IMG/VR virus record: IMGVR_UViG_3300017917_002418
Coordinates: 1-41,919 of that record
Source of the DNA: a virus
DNA: 41,919 nucleotides
Direction: 5' to 3' (one strand)
Below the pieces are notes generated by a model. The model searched no databases, had not been told where the DNA came from, and saw only the letters and a list, made by a program, of their open reading frames with translations. The position numbers were made by a program, and so were the translations under genes. Below are positions 7,999 through 15,199 of the stretch, piece after piece; the first letter of the stretch is position 1, and every line of letters starts with the position of its first letter.

Positions 7999-9573
7999 TT
8001 AATAAATCCAGCTTATATCTTCTTTTCCTCCTTTTCCATTGTCTATTTCATAAGGATTTACTACATTAGACGGTAGGTAAGCTGCTTGATAAGTTGGTTT
8101 TGATGTTGTAATATTGTTTAAAATATTGCGAGTAAGGTCCATTCCCTGCTGTCGGAATTTTAAAGCAGTATCTCTAATGTACATTCCTATACCAAAAGAC
8201 ATTACCAGGTCATCATTATAACCGTGCTGGGCTTCTGCTCGGCCATTCTTCCATACAAACACTTTCATCTCTTCAATTAAACGCCTGGATTGAATGGTTA
8301 CTGCTTTCTCATTAACATACTCTTGGAATTTACCTACTATAATAGGCCTAGTTCTTTGGTTTGTTGAGAAACCAGCTACAAGACTTGAGTTTGGATCGTA
8401 TTGATCGAAGTAAGTTTCGGCTGTTATGTTACCGTTTCTAGGTGAATAGTAAAGATTAGCATAACCTCTATCAATAATAGTCTGGATTGTTGACCAACCT
8501 ACAGATGCATTCTCAACTACAAGTAAAGCATCATTATATTCACTAGCAATTCCGACAAGTAAATGTCCGAACTCCTTAGTTCCTAGCTGTCCTCTATATT
8601 CCCCTACTTGAACATTGTTCTCAATATCAATAATATGGAAGGCAGAATAGTCTTTTCCATCACCTCTTGCTACGTCGGCTACTACCATATAAGATCTTGA
8701 ATAGTCTGCCGGTTCCCAGATCCATAAATTCTGGTCAGCACCACGTCTTTCCATTGGTTCTTTAACGTAGGTCTGTTGATAGAACTCTAAATACTCACCG
8801 TAAAAGACTGTATCCCCTGAAGTACTAAAATCACAATCACACTCCTGTGCTGCAAGTCTTGGATCTCCAAGTAATTCATCTTGTCTTCTTCTCCAATCAT
8901 CGTTTCTCTCCGGGTGAACGTACCAAGGTAATTTAATTGGTAGGAAATCATTCTCTCCAGATTCAGCTCTTACCCAGGTTTGGTGAAACCAGTTACCGGT
9001 ACCGTACGGAGTTGATAAAACTATCGCTCCTCCTCCGGTTGCCAGGGTTTGCTGAGCTGATGCCCAGGTTTCTGCAATGTTATCAATGAAGGCTGCCTCG
9101 TCAATTAACAGCAGTGATACAGCTTCTGAACGTGCAGAGTCTGAATTTGATGATTTAGCTTGTATTTTAGATCCGTTTGATAGTCTTAAAGACAGTTTAT
9201 TGTGCTCAACTGCCGGTACTGTTAACCAGGATGGTAGGTTTTCGTACATAAACTGCACTTTTGATACAAGATTTCGTGCAGTTGCCTGTGTTGTTGCAAG
9301 GGTTAGTACGTTTTTATCCTTGTGAAAAAGCATTAACCATAGTGCATATCCTGCCCCTAAAGTGGAAATACCTAACTGTCTTGACTTTAAAACAATAGAA
9401 TACGGGTGATCTTGGAAGTGTTTTAATACTTTTTCCTGAAAAGGGTATAGGTGAAATAAGATTCTACCTCTTTGAGGATGCTGAATGTAGCAGTATTTTT
9501 TCATAAAATGTACCGGATCAACGACACATTTAACGTACTCCTGCCTGATTATCTGTTTTAAATCTTCACTCAT
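7999..9573 (-). CDS. 17: Terminase large subunit gp17
   Basis: This is the packaging ATPase and headful nuclease. The ATPase domain has a Walker A-like LKSRQLGIST (residues 62-71), a Walker B LLLIDEAAF (154-162) and a coupling motif LSTPYGTGN (187-194). The RNase H-like nuclease domain begins at MVVADVARGDGKDY with Asp300. It continues through LLVVENASVGW with Glu353 and ends with a C-terminal NDDLVMSFG carrying a further acidic residue. The 524-residue length is a little shorter than T4 gp17 (610). The start ATG at 9573 lies 2 nt after the upstream stop. In T4, genes 18 and 19 separate 17 from 20. Here 20 follows directly. Confidence 0.97.
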   Translation of the reverse strand: MSEDLKQIIRQEYVKCVVDPVHFMKKYCYIQHPQRGRILFHLYPFQEKVLKHFQDHPYSIVLKSRQLGISTLGAGYALWLMLFHKDKNVLTLATTQATARNLVSKVQFMYENLPSWLTVPAVEHNKLSLRLSNGSKIQAKSSNSDSARSEAVSLLLIDEAAFIDNIAETWASAQQTLATGGGAIVLSTPYGTGNWFHQTWVRAESGENDFLPIKLPWYVHPERNDDWRRRQDELLGDPRLAAQECDCDFSTSGDTVFYGEYLEFYQQTYVKEPMERRGADQNLWIWEPADYSRSYMVVADVARGDGKDYSAFHIIDIENNVQVGEYRGQLGTKEFGHLLVGIASEYNDALLVVENASVGWSTIQTIIDRGYANLYYSPRNGNITAETYFDQYDPNSSLVAGFSTNQRTRPIIVGKFQEYVNEKAVTIQSRRLIEEMKVFVWKNGRAEAQHGYNDDLVMSFGIGMYIRDTALKFRQQGMDLTRNILNNITTSKPTYQAAYLPSNVVNPYEIDNGKGGKEDISWIY

Positions 9574-9575
9574 AA

Positions 9576-9974
9576 TTAATAAAGAATTCCCATAATAAGA
9601 ATAATACTAGATACTCCGTATGCAATATACTTCTGTAATCTCTGTGCAAGGTATGCAGCTTTGTATTCTTCTATGATAGAATCTTTATTAGTGATGATTT
9701 TTTTGTAATTATCTTCATTCTTTACATAAACTTGAATTGTGCTATCCTTGTATGAGAGCATGGTATCTTTGTGTTGAATAACTTGTCCTAAGACTGTGAT
9801 TGAATCTCTTGCAAAACCTAGCTGCTTGCCGCAGTAAGTTCTTTCTTCTTTAATGATTAATGCCTTTCTTAATGTACTACAAGGCACACAGCATGTATCA
9901 GTCGAAACTTTCTGTGAATAGAGCGGTGATGTCATTATTAGACATAGCACCAATACGCTTAATATCTTCTTCAT
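9576..9974 (-). CDS. Exported coiled-coil protein with C-terminal membrane anchor
   Basis: This 132-residue protein has a clear signal peptide ending PLYSQ; the final Ser-Gln is typical of Bacteroidota signal sequences. A Cys-rich start (Cys28, Cys29, Cys32), a charged coiled-coil region at about residues 45-112, and a C-terminal hydrophobic helix (YGVSSIILIMGILY) follow. The start lies inside the preceding gene in another frame, with a 77-nt overlap. Such an overlap between two coiled-coil envelope proteins just before the terminase gene resembles a spanin pair. There is no lipobox, and the C-terminal anchor is not classical for an o-spanin. The exported nature is well supported. The lysis role is speculative. 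Confidence 0.78.
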   Translation of the reverse strand: MKKILSVLVLCLIMTSPLYSQKVSTDTCCVPCSTLRKALIIKEERTYCGKQLGFARDSITVLGQVIQHKDTMLSYKDSTIQVYVKNEDNYKKIITNKDSIIEEYKAAYLAQRLQKYIAYGVSSIILIMGILY

Positions 9975-10245
9975 GTTTTTTATGTTCTTGTGCAGCAGTA
10001 ACTGCGGTGTTGCTTAATCTTACATTTAACTTCTTAATTTTTTCTTCCTGAAGGTTATTCAAGGAATCATATTTTGCAATTTCTTTTTTATTAAGTAAAA
10101 TTGCATTGTTAAGAGAGTCAATTGTTTTTTGGTACTTGTCTATATTAGGAGTACCTACTGTGTTTTTGATACTTAAAGTGTACATTGCTGCACCGCCAAA
10201 AACAACCAGTAAAATAATAACTATGTTTTTTATATTGTCTTTCAT
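9898..10245 (-). CDS. Membrane-anchored coiled-coil protein (i-spanin-like architecture)
   Basis: This 115-residue protein has one N-terminal transmembrane helix (IVIILLVVFGGAAMYTL, about residues 8-24), then a long heptad-like region (YQKTIDSLNNAILLNKKEI onward) and a polar C-terminus. It is a type II membrane topology with an extracytoplasmic coiled coil, as in Rz/i-spanins. The next gene, also membrane/exported and coiled-coil, starts inside its 3' end. Its own ATG overlaps the previous TGA as ATGA, so it is translationally coupled. The family cannot be named from sequence alone. Confidence 0.75.
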   Translation of the reverse strand: MKDNIKNIVIILLVVFGGAAMYTLSIKNTVGTPNIDKYQKTIDSLNNAILLNKKEIAKYDSLNNLQEEKIKKLNVRLSNTAVTAAQEHKKHEEDIKRIGAMSNNDITALFTESFD

Positions 10246-10535
10246 GACTTGTATATTTTTAATTTTAATTTTCCTTTTCCTTTAATAACACGATGCCATT
10301 CGTGTCTAAATATACATATTAGCATATTTGGTTCAAATTCCCAAGGTAGTTCATTATCAAATTGAAATTGCCAACCACCACCATGTTCTAATACCTCTAC
10401 TGATCTATCTTCATCGTCACGATGCCACATAAGTTCAATAGGATCTATATTTTCGTCAAACTCACGAATAATATATTCCTCAGTAACTTCTAAGTCTTTA
10501 TAAGGTTTTACTTCAAGTGACTCTCCTTGTTCCAT
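10242..10535 (-). CDS. Small cupin-like protein, 97 aa
   Basis: The protein is rich in β-strand patterning and aromatic residues: ELMWHRDDEDRSVEVLEHG, then WQFQFDNELPWEFE, then IFRHEWHRVIKGKGKLKLKI. The order His...Glu (first strand pair) and a later HEWHR before a GxGxLxLxI strand resembles the two cupin motifs, so a small cupin/jelly-roll fold is plausible. The likely metal ligands are the His/Glu in each motif, but no substrate can be proposed. It overlaps the preceding gene by 28 nt and the next by 4 nt (ATGA). Confidence 0.72.
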   Translation of the reverse strand: MEQGESLEVKPYKDLEVTEEYIIREFDENIDPIELMWHRDDEDRSVEVLEHGGGWQFQFDNELPWEFEPNMLICIFRHEWHRVIKGKGKLKLKIYKS

Positions 10536-11152
10536 ATAATAATTTTAAATTTCTCAGGCTCTACTCCAAAAAAATTACACTTCCAATCGCTTTGTTCAAA
10601 GAAAGATAAGGAATTCCATTCAGATTTCCTACTTAAAAGAGATTTAGCTGCATCATTCCAATCTGTATTTAGTGCTAATGTTTCGATTTTTTCTTTCATT
10701 TCTAAGACTGAATCGTAGTCAAACCCGTCCCATTCGTAGTGGAAAACTTCAAAAACATTACCTTCTTTATCTACATAATCAATAGACAAATCAATTCCCC
10801 ATTTCGGATTAATTTGTATGAGTTTGTAGACTAGTGGATTCTTTCTAGACCAATGTTGTAATTGACCTAAAGCAGCTCCAGTGTAACCTTTTCTTTCAAA
10901 TAATAGAGCATGGTTAATATGGGCACCTTCTGTGATCGGTTCAGAAGTAAACCAGGGGTATTTTAAGGCTAGTTTATAACGGTGTTGTGAAGCAGGTGTA
11001 TTGGATAATGCATACTGCTGCTCTAATAGGGTCAGGTCATATCCATTACTATCAAATAATTCAACCTCTAAGGCTGTTGGTGTCTCTAATTTACCTATGG
11101 GAAGGTTCCAATAGGGGTTAGGGTTTAAGGTATTACTTGTTAAGGTTAACAT
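10508..11152 (-). CDS. Conserved hypothetical phage protein, 214 aa
   Basis: The function is not recognised. The protein begins MLTLTSNTLNPNPYWNLPIG and includes HRYKLALKYPWF, GAHINHALLFERKGYTG (about residues 77-94), a Trp-rich middle (KWGIDLSIDYVDKEGN) and a C-terminal helical part with WNDAAKSLL and FFEQSDWKCNFFG. It is soluble, with no enzyme motif I can defend. I chose the ATG at 11152 because it is preceded by a GGAGG at good spacing, rare in this window, and limits the overlap with the upstream gene to 20 nt. A start at 11221 would overlap by 89 nt. Confidence 0.75.
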   Translation of the reverse strand: MLTLTSNTLNPNPYWNLPIGKLETPTALEVELFDSNGYDLTLLEQQYALSNTPASQHRYKLALKYPWFTSEPITEGAHINHALLFERKGYTGAALGQLQHWSRKNPLVYKLIQINPKWGIDLSIDYVDKEGNVFEVFHYEWDGFDYDSVLEMKEKIETLALNTDWNDAAKSLLSRKSEWNSLSFFEQSDWKCNFFGVEPEKFKIIIWNKESHLK

Positions 11153-11393
11153 TTTCCTCCGGCATAAACCAATTTGAACACCATTTAGTAGGATCTTCAA
11201 TAGGGTTACCTTGTTCGTCAACTAGTTCATTAGTCCCCATGTAATTCATATAATCTGTATTACTACATTTGTGAATACCATCTTCTATAAAGTGAAACCT
11301 ACAAACATGACAACTAAAACCCACTGGGGAAAACATATAAGGTTTATATTCTTGATCCTCAGATTCTTTTATAAGATTTATTAACTTAATCAT
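11133..11393 (-). CDS. Four-cysteine HiPIP-like small protein
   Basis: This 86-residue protein has four cysteines in the order Cys28-x2-Cys31-x11-Cys43-x28-Cys72, the last in KWCSNWF. This CxxC...C...WCxxW spacing resembles high-potential iron-sulfur proteins, where the four Cys bind a 4Fe-4S cluster. A zinc site is the alternative. The N-terminus MIKLINLIKES is an amphipathic stretch ending in Ile-Lys-Glu, the pattern of a capsid-targeting/cleavage sequence. The ATG overlaps the previous TGA (ATGA), so it is co-translated with its neighbour. Cluster binding and packaging are both inference. Confidence 0.75.
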   Translation of the reverse strand: MIKLINLIKESEDQEYKPYMFSPVGFSCHVCRFHFIEDGIHKCSNTDYMNYMGTNELVDEQGNPIEDPTKWCSNWFMPEENVNLNK

Positions 11394-11707
11394 TTCTTAT
11401 TTCTAATTAAAAGTTCCCCTAAAACCTCTAGTCGACCAACTTCTTTCTGAAATTCAATCGGTGTCATACTTAAAGAAATTTTACCAAGGGTTTGTTGAAA
11501 TTCTTGCTCTGCTTTTTTATTATCAAATTTACCTTTTGCTGCTTTATCATAGTAAGGTAGTTTCACCTTAAAGTGATGCCAGGTTAACATTGCCAATCCT
11601 CCGGTAGATTCTGCATTTTCTGCAATTTTAGAAGCTCCTTTACCTCTGGTGGCTGCAAAGTCTTGGAATGTTTCTTTAGCTTCTTTAAGTAGGTCTAATA
11701 GTTTCAT
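11390..11707 (-). CDS. Small unknown protein with capsid-targeting-like N-terminus
   Basis: This 105-residue protein starts MKLLDLLKEAKETFQDF. The first ten residues closely resemble the T4 internal-protein capsid-targeting sequence (short amphipathic peptide ending in hydrophobic-x-Glu before Ala). The rest is helical and basic, with GLAMLTWHHFKVKLPYYDKA in the middle. I chose the ATG at 11707 because it makes an ATGA overlap with the upstream TGA. The longer version from 11728 only adds MEKKEKE. No known domain is visible. A packaged internal protein is a reasonable guess. Confidence 0.75.
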   Translation of the reverse strand: MKLLDLLKEAKETFQDFAATRGKGASKIAENAESTGGLAMLTWHHFKVKLPYYDKAAKGKFDNKKAEQEFQQTLGKISLSMTPIEFQKEVGRLEVLGELLIRNKK

Positions 11708-12144
11708 TTCTTTTTCTTTTTTCTCCAACCTCCGCCTTTTTGTTTATACCATTTGGAAGCCCAGAGATTGGCGTAGGCTGATGGATATTTATCAAACTTT
11801 GCTCTAGCAGCTGCTTTAGCTCTAGACCATAAATCTTTATTAGTTGGTGTATAATCTGATTCTAAAATTTGTAATGCTTCAGTTACTTTTGCTTTTTTAG
11901 TATTGGAAACAAATTGGCCAGATGCTTTTTTCTTCTTCTGTGCAGTGGCTGCTCTTTCAGATTTAGATAAAGACTGTGCTTTAGCTTGAGGTAGGCATCT
12001 ATCCGGTCTTTGTTTATTTTTTGAAGTACCACAAGGTCCGGCTATATCACCATCAGAATCAATACGGACCCACTTCTCCTTGACCCAGTCTCTAAGGCTG
12101 CGTTCTTCTAAGACTTTTCTTACCAAGAGTTGTAGGTTTTCCAT
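11704..12144 (-). CDS. Basic protein with a recurring viral Lys-rich domain
   Basis: This is a 146-residue, strongly basic protein. The N-terminal part has DWVKEKWVRIDSDGDIAGPC, then GTSKNKQRPDRCLPQAKAQS and LSKSERAATAQKKKK. The C-terminal part has AKAAARAKFDKYPSAYANLW followed by ASKWYKQKGGGWRKKKKK. Both halves look like small domains I have seen repeatedly in phage proteins, but I cannot name the families reliably. High positive charge suggests nucleic-acid contact, for example inside the head (inference). It begins MENLQLLVRKVLEE, again amphipathic and ending in LEE. Confidence 0.8.
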   Translation of the reverse strand: MENLQLLVRKVLEERSLRDWVKEKWVRIDSDGDIAGPCGTSKNKQRPDRCLPQAKAQSLSKSERAATAQKKKKASGQFVSNTKKAKVTEALQILESDYTPTNKDLWSRAKAAARAKFDKYPSAYANLWASKWYKQKGGGWRKKKKK

Positions 12145-12150
12145 ACCGGT

Positions 12151-12252
12151 TTATATACGTCCTTGTATCATCAATGATAAACTTGCATAAAACGGAAGTT
12201 TAATTACCGGCTGTTTCTTAGCGATGCTCTTTCTTTTTCTTGGAATTTTCAT
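12151..12252 (-). CDS. Tiny basic protein, 33 aa
   Basis: This short ORF is easily missed. It encodes a 33-residue peptide that begins MKIPRKRKSIAKKQPVIKL and ends in a hydrophobic SLSLMIQGRI. It fits exactly between the ferritin stop (1-nt gap) and the next gene (6-nt gap), filling what would otherwise be an unusual hole in a packed operon. That spacing and the Lys/Arg-rich composition support it. The function is unknown. Confidence 0.6.
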   Translation of the reverse strand: MKIPRKRKSIAKKQPVIKLPFYASLSLMIQGRI

Positions 12253-12253
12253 A

Positions 12254-12808
12254 TTATCCTTGTTCAAAATATTCGTTCTCAAAATAAAGAACCTCAAAAG
12301 GATTCGAAACATTAACCAACTGAGCAGCATTCAGTAAATCTGAATACTCAGCTACTGATTCGGTTTGTATTTTTCTTAAATCTTGTAAAAAATCAAAAGT
12401 CGATAAGCACATAGAGAATATTGTCTGTGAATTTGAATTATAAGACATTAATAATCCAAGTTCCATATCGTATGCTTTATTGATGATATCTATAAGGTTT
12501 GCAAAATTTGGAATAGATTTGATCGGTGCAATAACAGGAAGTACATTCCAATCCACTAAGTATTTCTGAAGTTTTTCTGCATGTGTTAATTCGCTTGCAG
12601 CCTCTGCTTCAAAGTAAGCAGCAGCATTATTATAAGCTTTATCTTTACACCAGTTAGCAGCATTTCTATAAAAATAATGGGCAGTGTACTCATCTTTTAG
12701 TCTTTCCATCAGTAACATTACTACTTGAGGTTCTAAAGTAACAGGAAGTCTTACGTCTGTTTGAGCTGCAGCCTGTATTTCGTTTAGTGATTTTAATTTT
12801 GTTTTCAT
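12254..12808 (-). CDS. Ferritin-like iron-binding protein
   Basis: This is a four-helix ferritin. The ferroxidase ligands are visible: Glu40 in LKDEYTAHYFY (helix A), Glu73 and His76 in ASELTHAEKLQKYL (helix B), Glu116 in DMELGLLMSYN (helix C), and Gln148/Glu150 in FLQDLRKIQTES (helix D). The run AANWCKDKAYNNAAAYF aligns well with bacterial FtnA. The 184-residue length includes a 20-residue N-terminal extension absent from FtnA. It would oxidise Fe(II) and store or detoxify iron. Whether it acts in the cell or in the virion is unknown. A CTATTTATA motif lies 10 nt before the ATG, and the gene sits among unknown accessory genes. Confidence 0.9.
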   Translation of the reverse strand: MKTKLKSLNEIQAAAQTDVRLPVTLEPQVVMLLMERLKDEYTAHYFYRNAANWCKDKAYNNAAAYFEAEAASELTHAEKLQKYLVDWNVLPVIAPIKSIPNFANLIDIINKAYDMELGLLMSYNSNSQTIFSMCLSTFDFLQDLRKIQTESVAEYSDLLNAAQLVNVSNPFEVLYFENEYFEQG

Positions 12809-12818
12809 GAGATGTTAT

Positions 12819-12827
12819 TATAAATAG
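12819..12827 (-). promoter_or_regulatory. CTATTTATA motif before the ferritin gene
   Basis: Exact motif, 1 nt after the preceding stop codon and 10 nt before the ferritin ATG. Confidence 0.5.
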
Positions 12828-12828
12828 C

Positions 12829-13443
12829 TTACCAGTATCCTGAGTAAGTTCCTTTTAAGCCTAGTAGTTTAGCGTATCTTGGAAGACGGCAAGCCCAGTA
12901 TCCTGCCTTAGTTTTGTCTTTTTTGTCTTTGCAGTTGTGACGTTCAGCAAAAGCTTTACGTGCTTTTGGGTTATTGATTTTAGCTTTTAATCCTGTGGTG
13001 TCTCCAAAAGATACTTTTTTAATATTCTTAGTTTTTGGGTCTCTTACATATACGTAAAATTTCTTAGAGCCTCCACGGTGTGGTTTGTTTAACTGTACGT
13101 TCTCACCTTTGTGCTTAACTTCCTCTAAGGTATTTTCTTCTAGCATTGGTAAATCTAAAGGTACTAAGTCACCTTCAAATAAAGCATATTCTCCTAAGTT
13201 AGTCTCTAGTAGAATTTCTTTATCCTCTGGTCCAACATCAAGAATATTTCTTGCATATAAAGTTCTAGCTTCTTTCCATAAGTTTAAAAAAGCAGGAGAA
13301 CCATACCGGAAAGTATTCTCAGTCAACGGCTTCTTGTTTTTAATATGGTACAAAAGGTTTTCTGATAGAGGCTGTTGGAAGGTTATTCCTTCAGTGATGA
13401 TTGGAGCTTTTCCTCCACAGGTGTTACATCCACAACTACACAT
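12829..13443 (-). CDS. Unknown Cys-leader protein with conserved C-terminal phage domain
   Basis: This 204-residue protein starts with a Cys cluster (MCSCGCNTCGG) that could bind metal. A middle acidic region (about residues 60-110) leads to a C-terminal domain with KFYVYVRDPKTKNIKKVSFG, then ARKAFAERHNC, then KAGYWACRLPRYAKLLG. The C-terminal domain looks like one common in large-phage proteins, but its function is unknown to me. It contains PIITEG near the N-terminus, a possible gp21 cleavage site. A CTATTTATA motif ends 4 nt before the ATG. Confidence 0.8.
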   Translation of the reverse strand: MCSCGCNTCGGKAPIITEGITFQQPLSENLLYHIKNKKPLTENTFRYGSPAFLNLWKEARTLYARNILDVGPEDKEILLETNLGEYALFEGDLVPLDLPMLEENTLEEVKHKGENVQLNKPHRGGSKKFYVYVRDPKTKNIKKVSFGDTTGLKAKINNPKARKAFAERHNCKDKKDKTKAGYWACRLPRYAKLLGLKGTYSGYW

Positions 13444-13447
13444 ATAT

Positions 13448-13456
13448 TATAAATAG
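13448..13456 (-). promoter_or_regulatory. CTATTTATA motif 4 nt before a start
   Basis: Exact motif directly abutting the stop codon of the upstream gene and ending 4 nt before the ATG at 13443. Confidence 0.5.
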
Positions 13457-14080
13457 TTATCTCCTGCTATTAAACCATTTTACCAGAACCTCAAACTGCT
13501 TTGGTGTGCATATGTAGTTTTGCCTCTTAATAGTGTCTAGAACATCCGAAACGAATTTGTCATGCCTGTTTAGATTAAGCCATTTCTTCCAGTGGTTCCA
13601 GGCAGCTTCTCCTTCTAAAGAAACACCTCCACTTTTAAAACGGATAGGGAATCTATCCAGACCTTCTGTAACTGTGAAGATTTGTTTATCCATTTTTACA
13701 TCCCCTATTGTGTTAAGATTAACAGTTCTATAGCCTTTAGCTTTTAGGTCGTAAAGTATAATATAACCGTACTTATCAGGGTCGTAAGTTAAACCTTTTC
13801 CGGTTATGTTTTTACGTACCCCTGTTACTGTGTTAATTATTCGCAAAGATCCATCTTTTTTTCTATAGGCAATAGTGAGCATTTTACCCCTTTTACCTTT
13901 TAGTATCTTTACTAAATCTTCTCTAGAGATTGGCTTCTTACCTGGTTTAACCCCTACTTTTTTATCTACATCTGTGTCAGGATCTACAGGGGGTGTTTCC
14001 TCCCCTGTTTCTTCCTGATCTTCTGCTTCTAGAAGTCTGTATAATTCATTAATGTAATCCTCTAATAGTACCTGTGCCAT
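13457..14080 (-). CDS. Unknown protein with WYL-like β-barrel segment
   Basis: This 207-residue protein has an amphipathic N-terminus ending RLLEAEDQ, then an acidic Pro-rich linker (about residues 22-45). A central β-rich region follows: MLTIAYRKKDGSLRIINTV, then YGYIILYDLKAKGYRTVNLN. This resembles the SH3-like barrel of WYL domains, which bind ligands or nucleic acid. The C-terminal third is Trp/Lys-rich (WNHWKKWLNLNRHDKF). The fold assignment is by pattern only. It lies 5 nt upstream-coupled to the metallophosphoesterase gene. No regulator function is claimed. Confidence 0.75.
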   Translation of the reverse strand: MAQVLLEDYINELYRLLEAEDQEETGEETPPVDPDTDVDKKVGVKPGKKPISREDLVKILKGKRGKMLTIAYRKKDGSLRIINTVTGVRKNITGKGLTYDPDKYGYIILYDLKAKGYRTVNLNTIGDVKMDKQIFTVTEGLDRFPIRFKSGGVSLEGEAAWNHWKKWLNLNRHDKFVSDVLDTIKRQNYICTPKQFEVLVKWFNSRR

Positions 14081-14085
14081 TTATA

Positions 14086-15174
14086 TTAAATATTGAAATA
14101 AGTCTGGTTTTGCAGACCTTTCTCAAAATCCCATAAAAATGCCTCTGCTGATTTTCTGGCTCCAATGTATCCTTTCTTGTGATGCCAGCTATCAGTACCT
14201 GATAAGGAGTTCATGTGTCTTGTAATAACCCCCTGGTATTCGTTAGTTGATTTTAGCTGTGTTTCTTTCTTGTGGTGTAAGTGACCTAGGTGAAATTCTC
14301 TGTAGATAGTCTTAGCCCACCCGGCTGGGTTTTCCTGAGCCATTAACATAGGTAGGTCAGAAATTTTTTCGTTATTGCCATGTGTGTAACCGATTAAACA
14401 TTTACCGTAGATAAAATACTTTCTAGGATTTGCTCCATTATCGATAACAACATTTTCATTATTGTGAAACCATCCCTGTAATGAATCTCCAAGGTAGAAG
14501 CTTCTTTCATAGTCGTGGTTTCCAGGTATTACTTTCACCTCAACAGGGGCAAGTGTAGTTAGTTTTTGAATATTCTTTATCAATAATTCTCTACCCTTTC
14601 TAAATGTATTTTGCCATCTTGTATCTTCTTCCTGAGGAGTCCCTGAGGTGGTACTGTTAAAAGGATGTGAACGATCTGAATTAAAGAAGTCGTTTGAGAT
14701 TGGGAAAAGGATTTTCTCTATGTTAAAATTTTTATAAGTATCGATAAAATAATCAATACAGTTGTTAAATCTTTCTGTTGCTATTTCAATATTATAATTT
14801 TCTCCAACTTCTTCATGCCAAGCAACCTTGCCAAAATGTAAATCAAAGATATTAATTTCAAGCAATTTACCTGGTTCTGCGCTAAAAGGTCTTTTAATTG
14901 CTTCTACCTTTGGAGATAATGCTTTAAGATCGTCTACAAACTGCTCTCTTAAAACCTGTAAGTCGGAGGCTGCTTGTTTTTTCTTAAGCCAAAGCTTAAC
15001 TTGAAATAGTGGAGTTGTTGTGATTTTATTATCAGGTCCTTTTGCTCCTACTTCCCAAGTGTTTACAACTTGTTTTTCAATCTCCCAAATACCTAAATCA
15101 ATATTGTAGATTTCAAGTAGTTTTTCAACAGTGACAATTCTATCAGTCACTTCTGATGATATAACTTTTTCCAT
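14086..15174 (-). CDS. Calcineurin-like metallophosphoesterase
   Basis: This is a two-metal phosphoesterase of about 362 residues. All core motifs are in order: IFDLHFGK (Asp111, His113), SNDFFNSD (Asn161/Asp162), PGNHDYER (Asn219, His220, Asp221), IGYTHGN (His265) and HLGHLHH (His295-His301). The second motif has SND in place of the usual GD. About 100 residues before the catalytic domain contain a WEIEKQVVNTWEV-type segment and may be a DNA-binding or adaptor part. Substrate is uncertain: DNA ends, nucleotides or phosphoprotein are all possible. It is not a clear gp47/Mre11 homologue, and no gp46 partner is visible. It lies between the ART-like and WYL-like genes. Confidence 0.88.
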   Translation of the reverse strand: MEKVISSEVTDRIVTVEKLLEIYNIDLGIWEIEKQVVNTWEVGAKGPDNKITTTPLFQVKLWLKKKQAASDLQVLREQFVDDLKALSPKVEAIKRPFSAEPGKLLEINIFDLHFGKVAWHEEVGENYNIEIATERFNNCIDYFIDTYKNFNIEKILFPISNDFFNSDRSHPFNSTTSGTPQEEDTRWQNTFRKGRELLIKNIQKLTTLAPVEVKVIPGNHDYERSFYLGDSLQGWFHNNENVVIDNGANPRKYFIYGKCLIGYTHGNNEKISDLPMLMAQENPAGWAKTIYREFHLGHLHHKKETQLKSTNEYQGVITRHMNSLSGTDSWHHKKGYIGARKSAEAFLWDFEKGLQNQTYFNI

Positions 15175-15199
15175 ACTAAGTTTGTTTAAACATACGATT

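Noticed and set aside
14086-15174. gp47/Mre11-type recombination nuclease
   Set aside because: Metallophosphoesterase motifs are present, but there is no gp46/Rad50-like partner nearby and the N-terminal 100 residues are unlike Mre11. I left the call at phosphoesterase.
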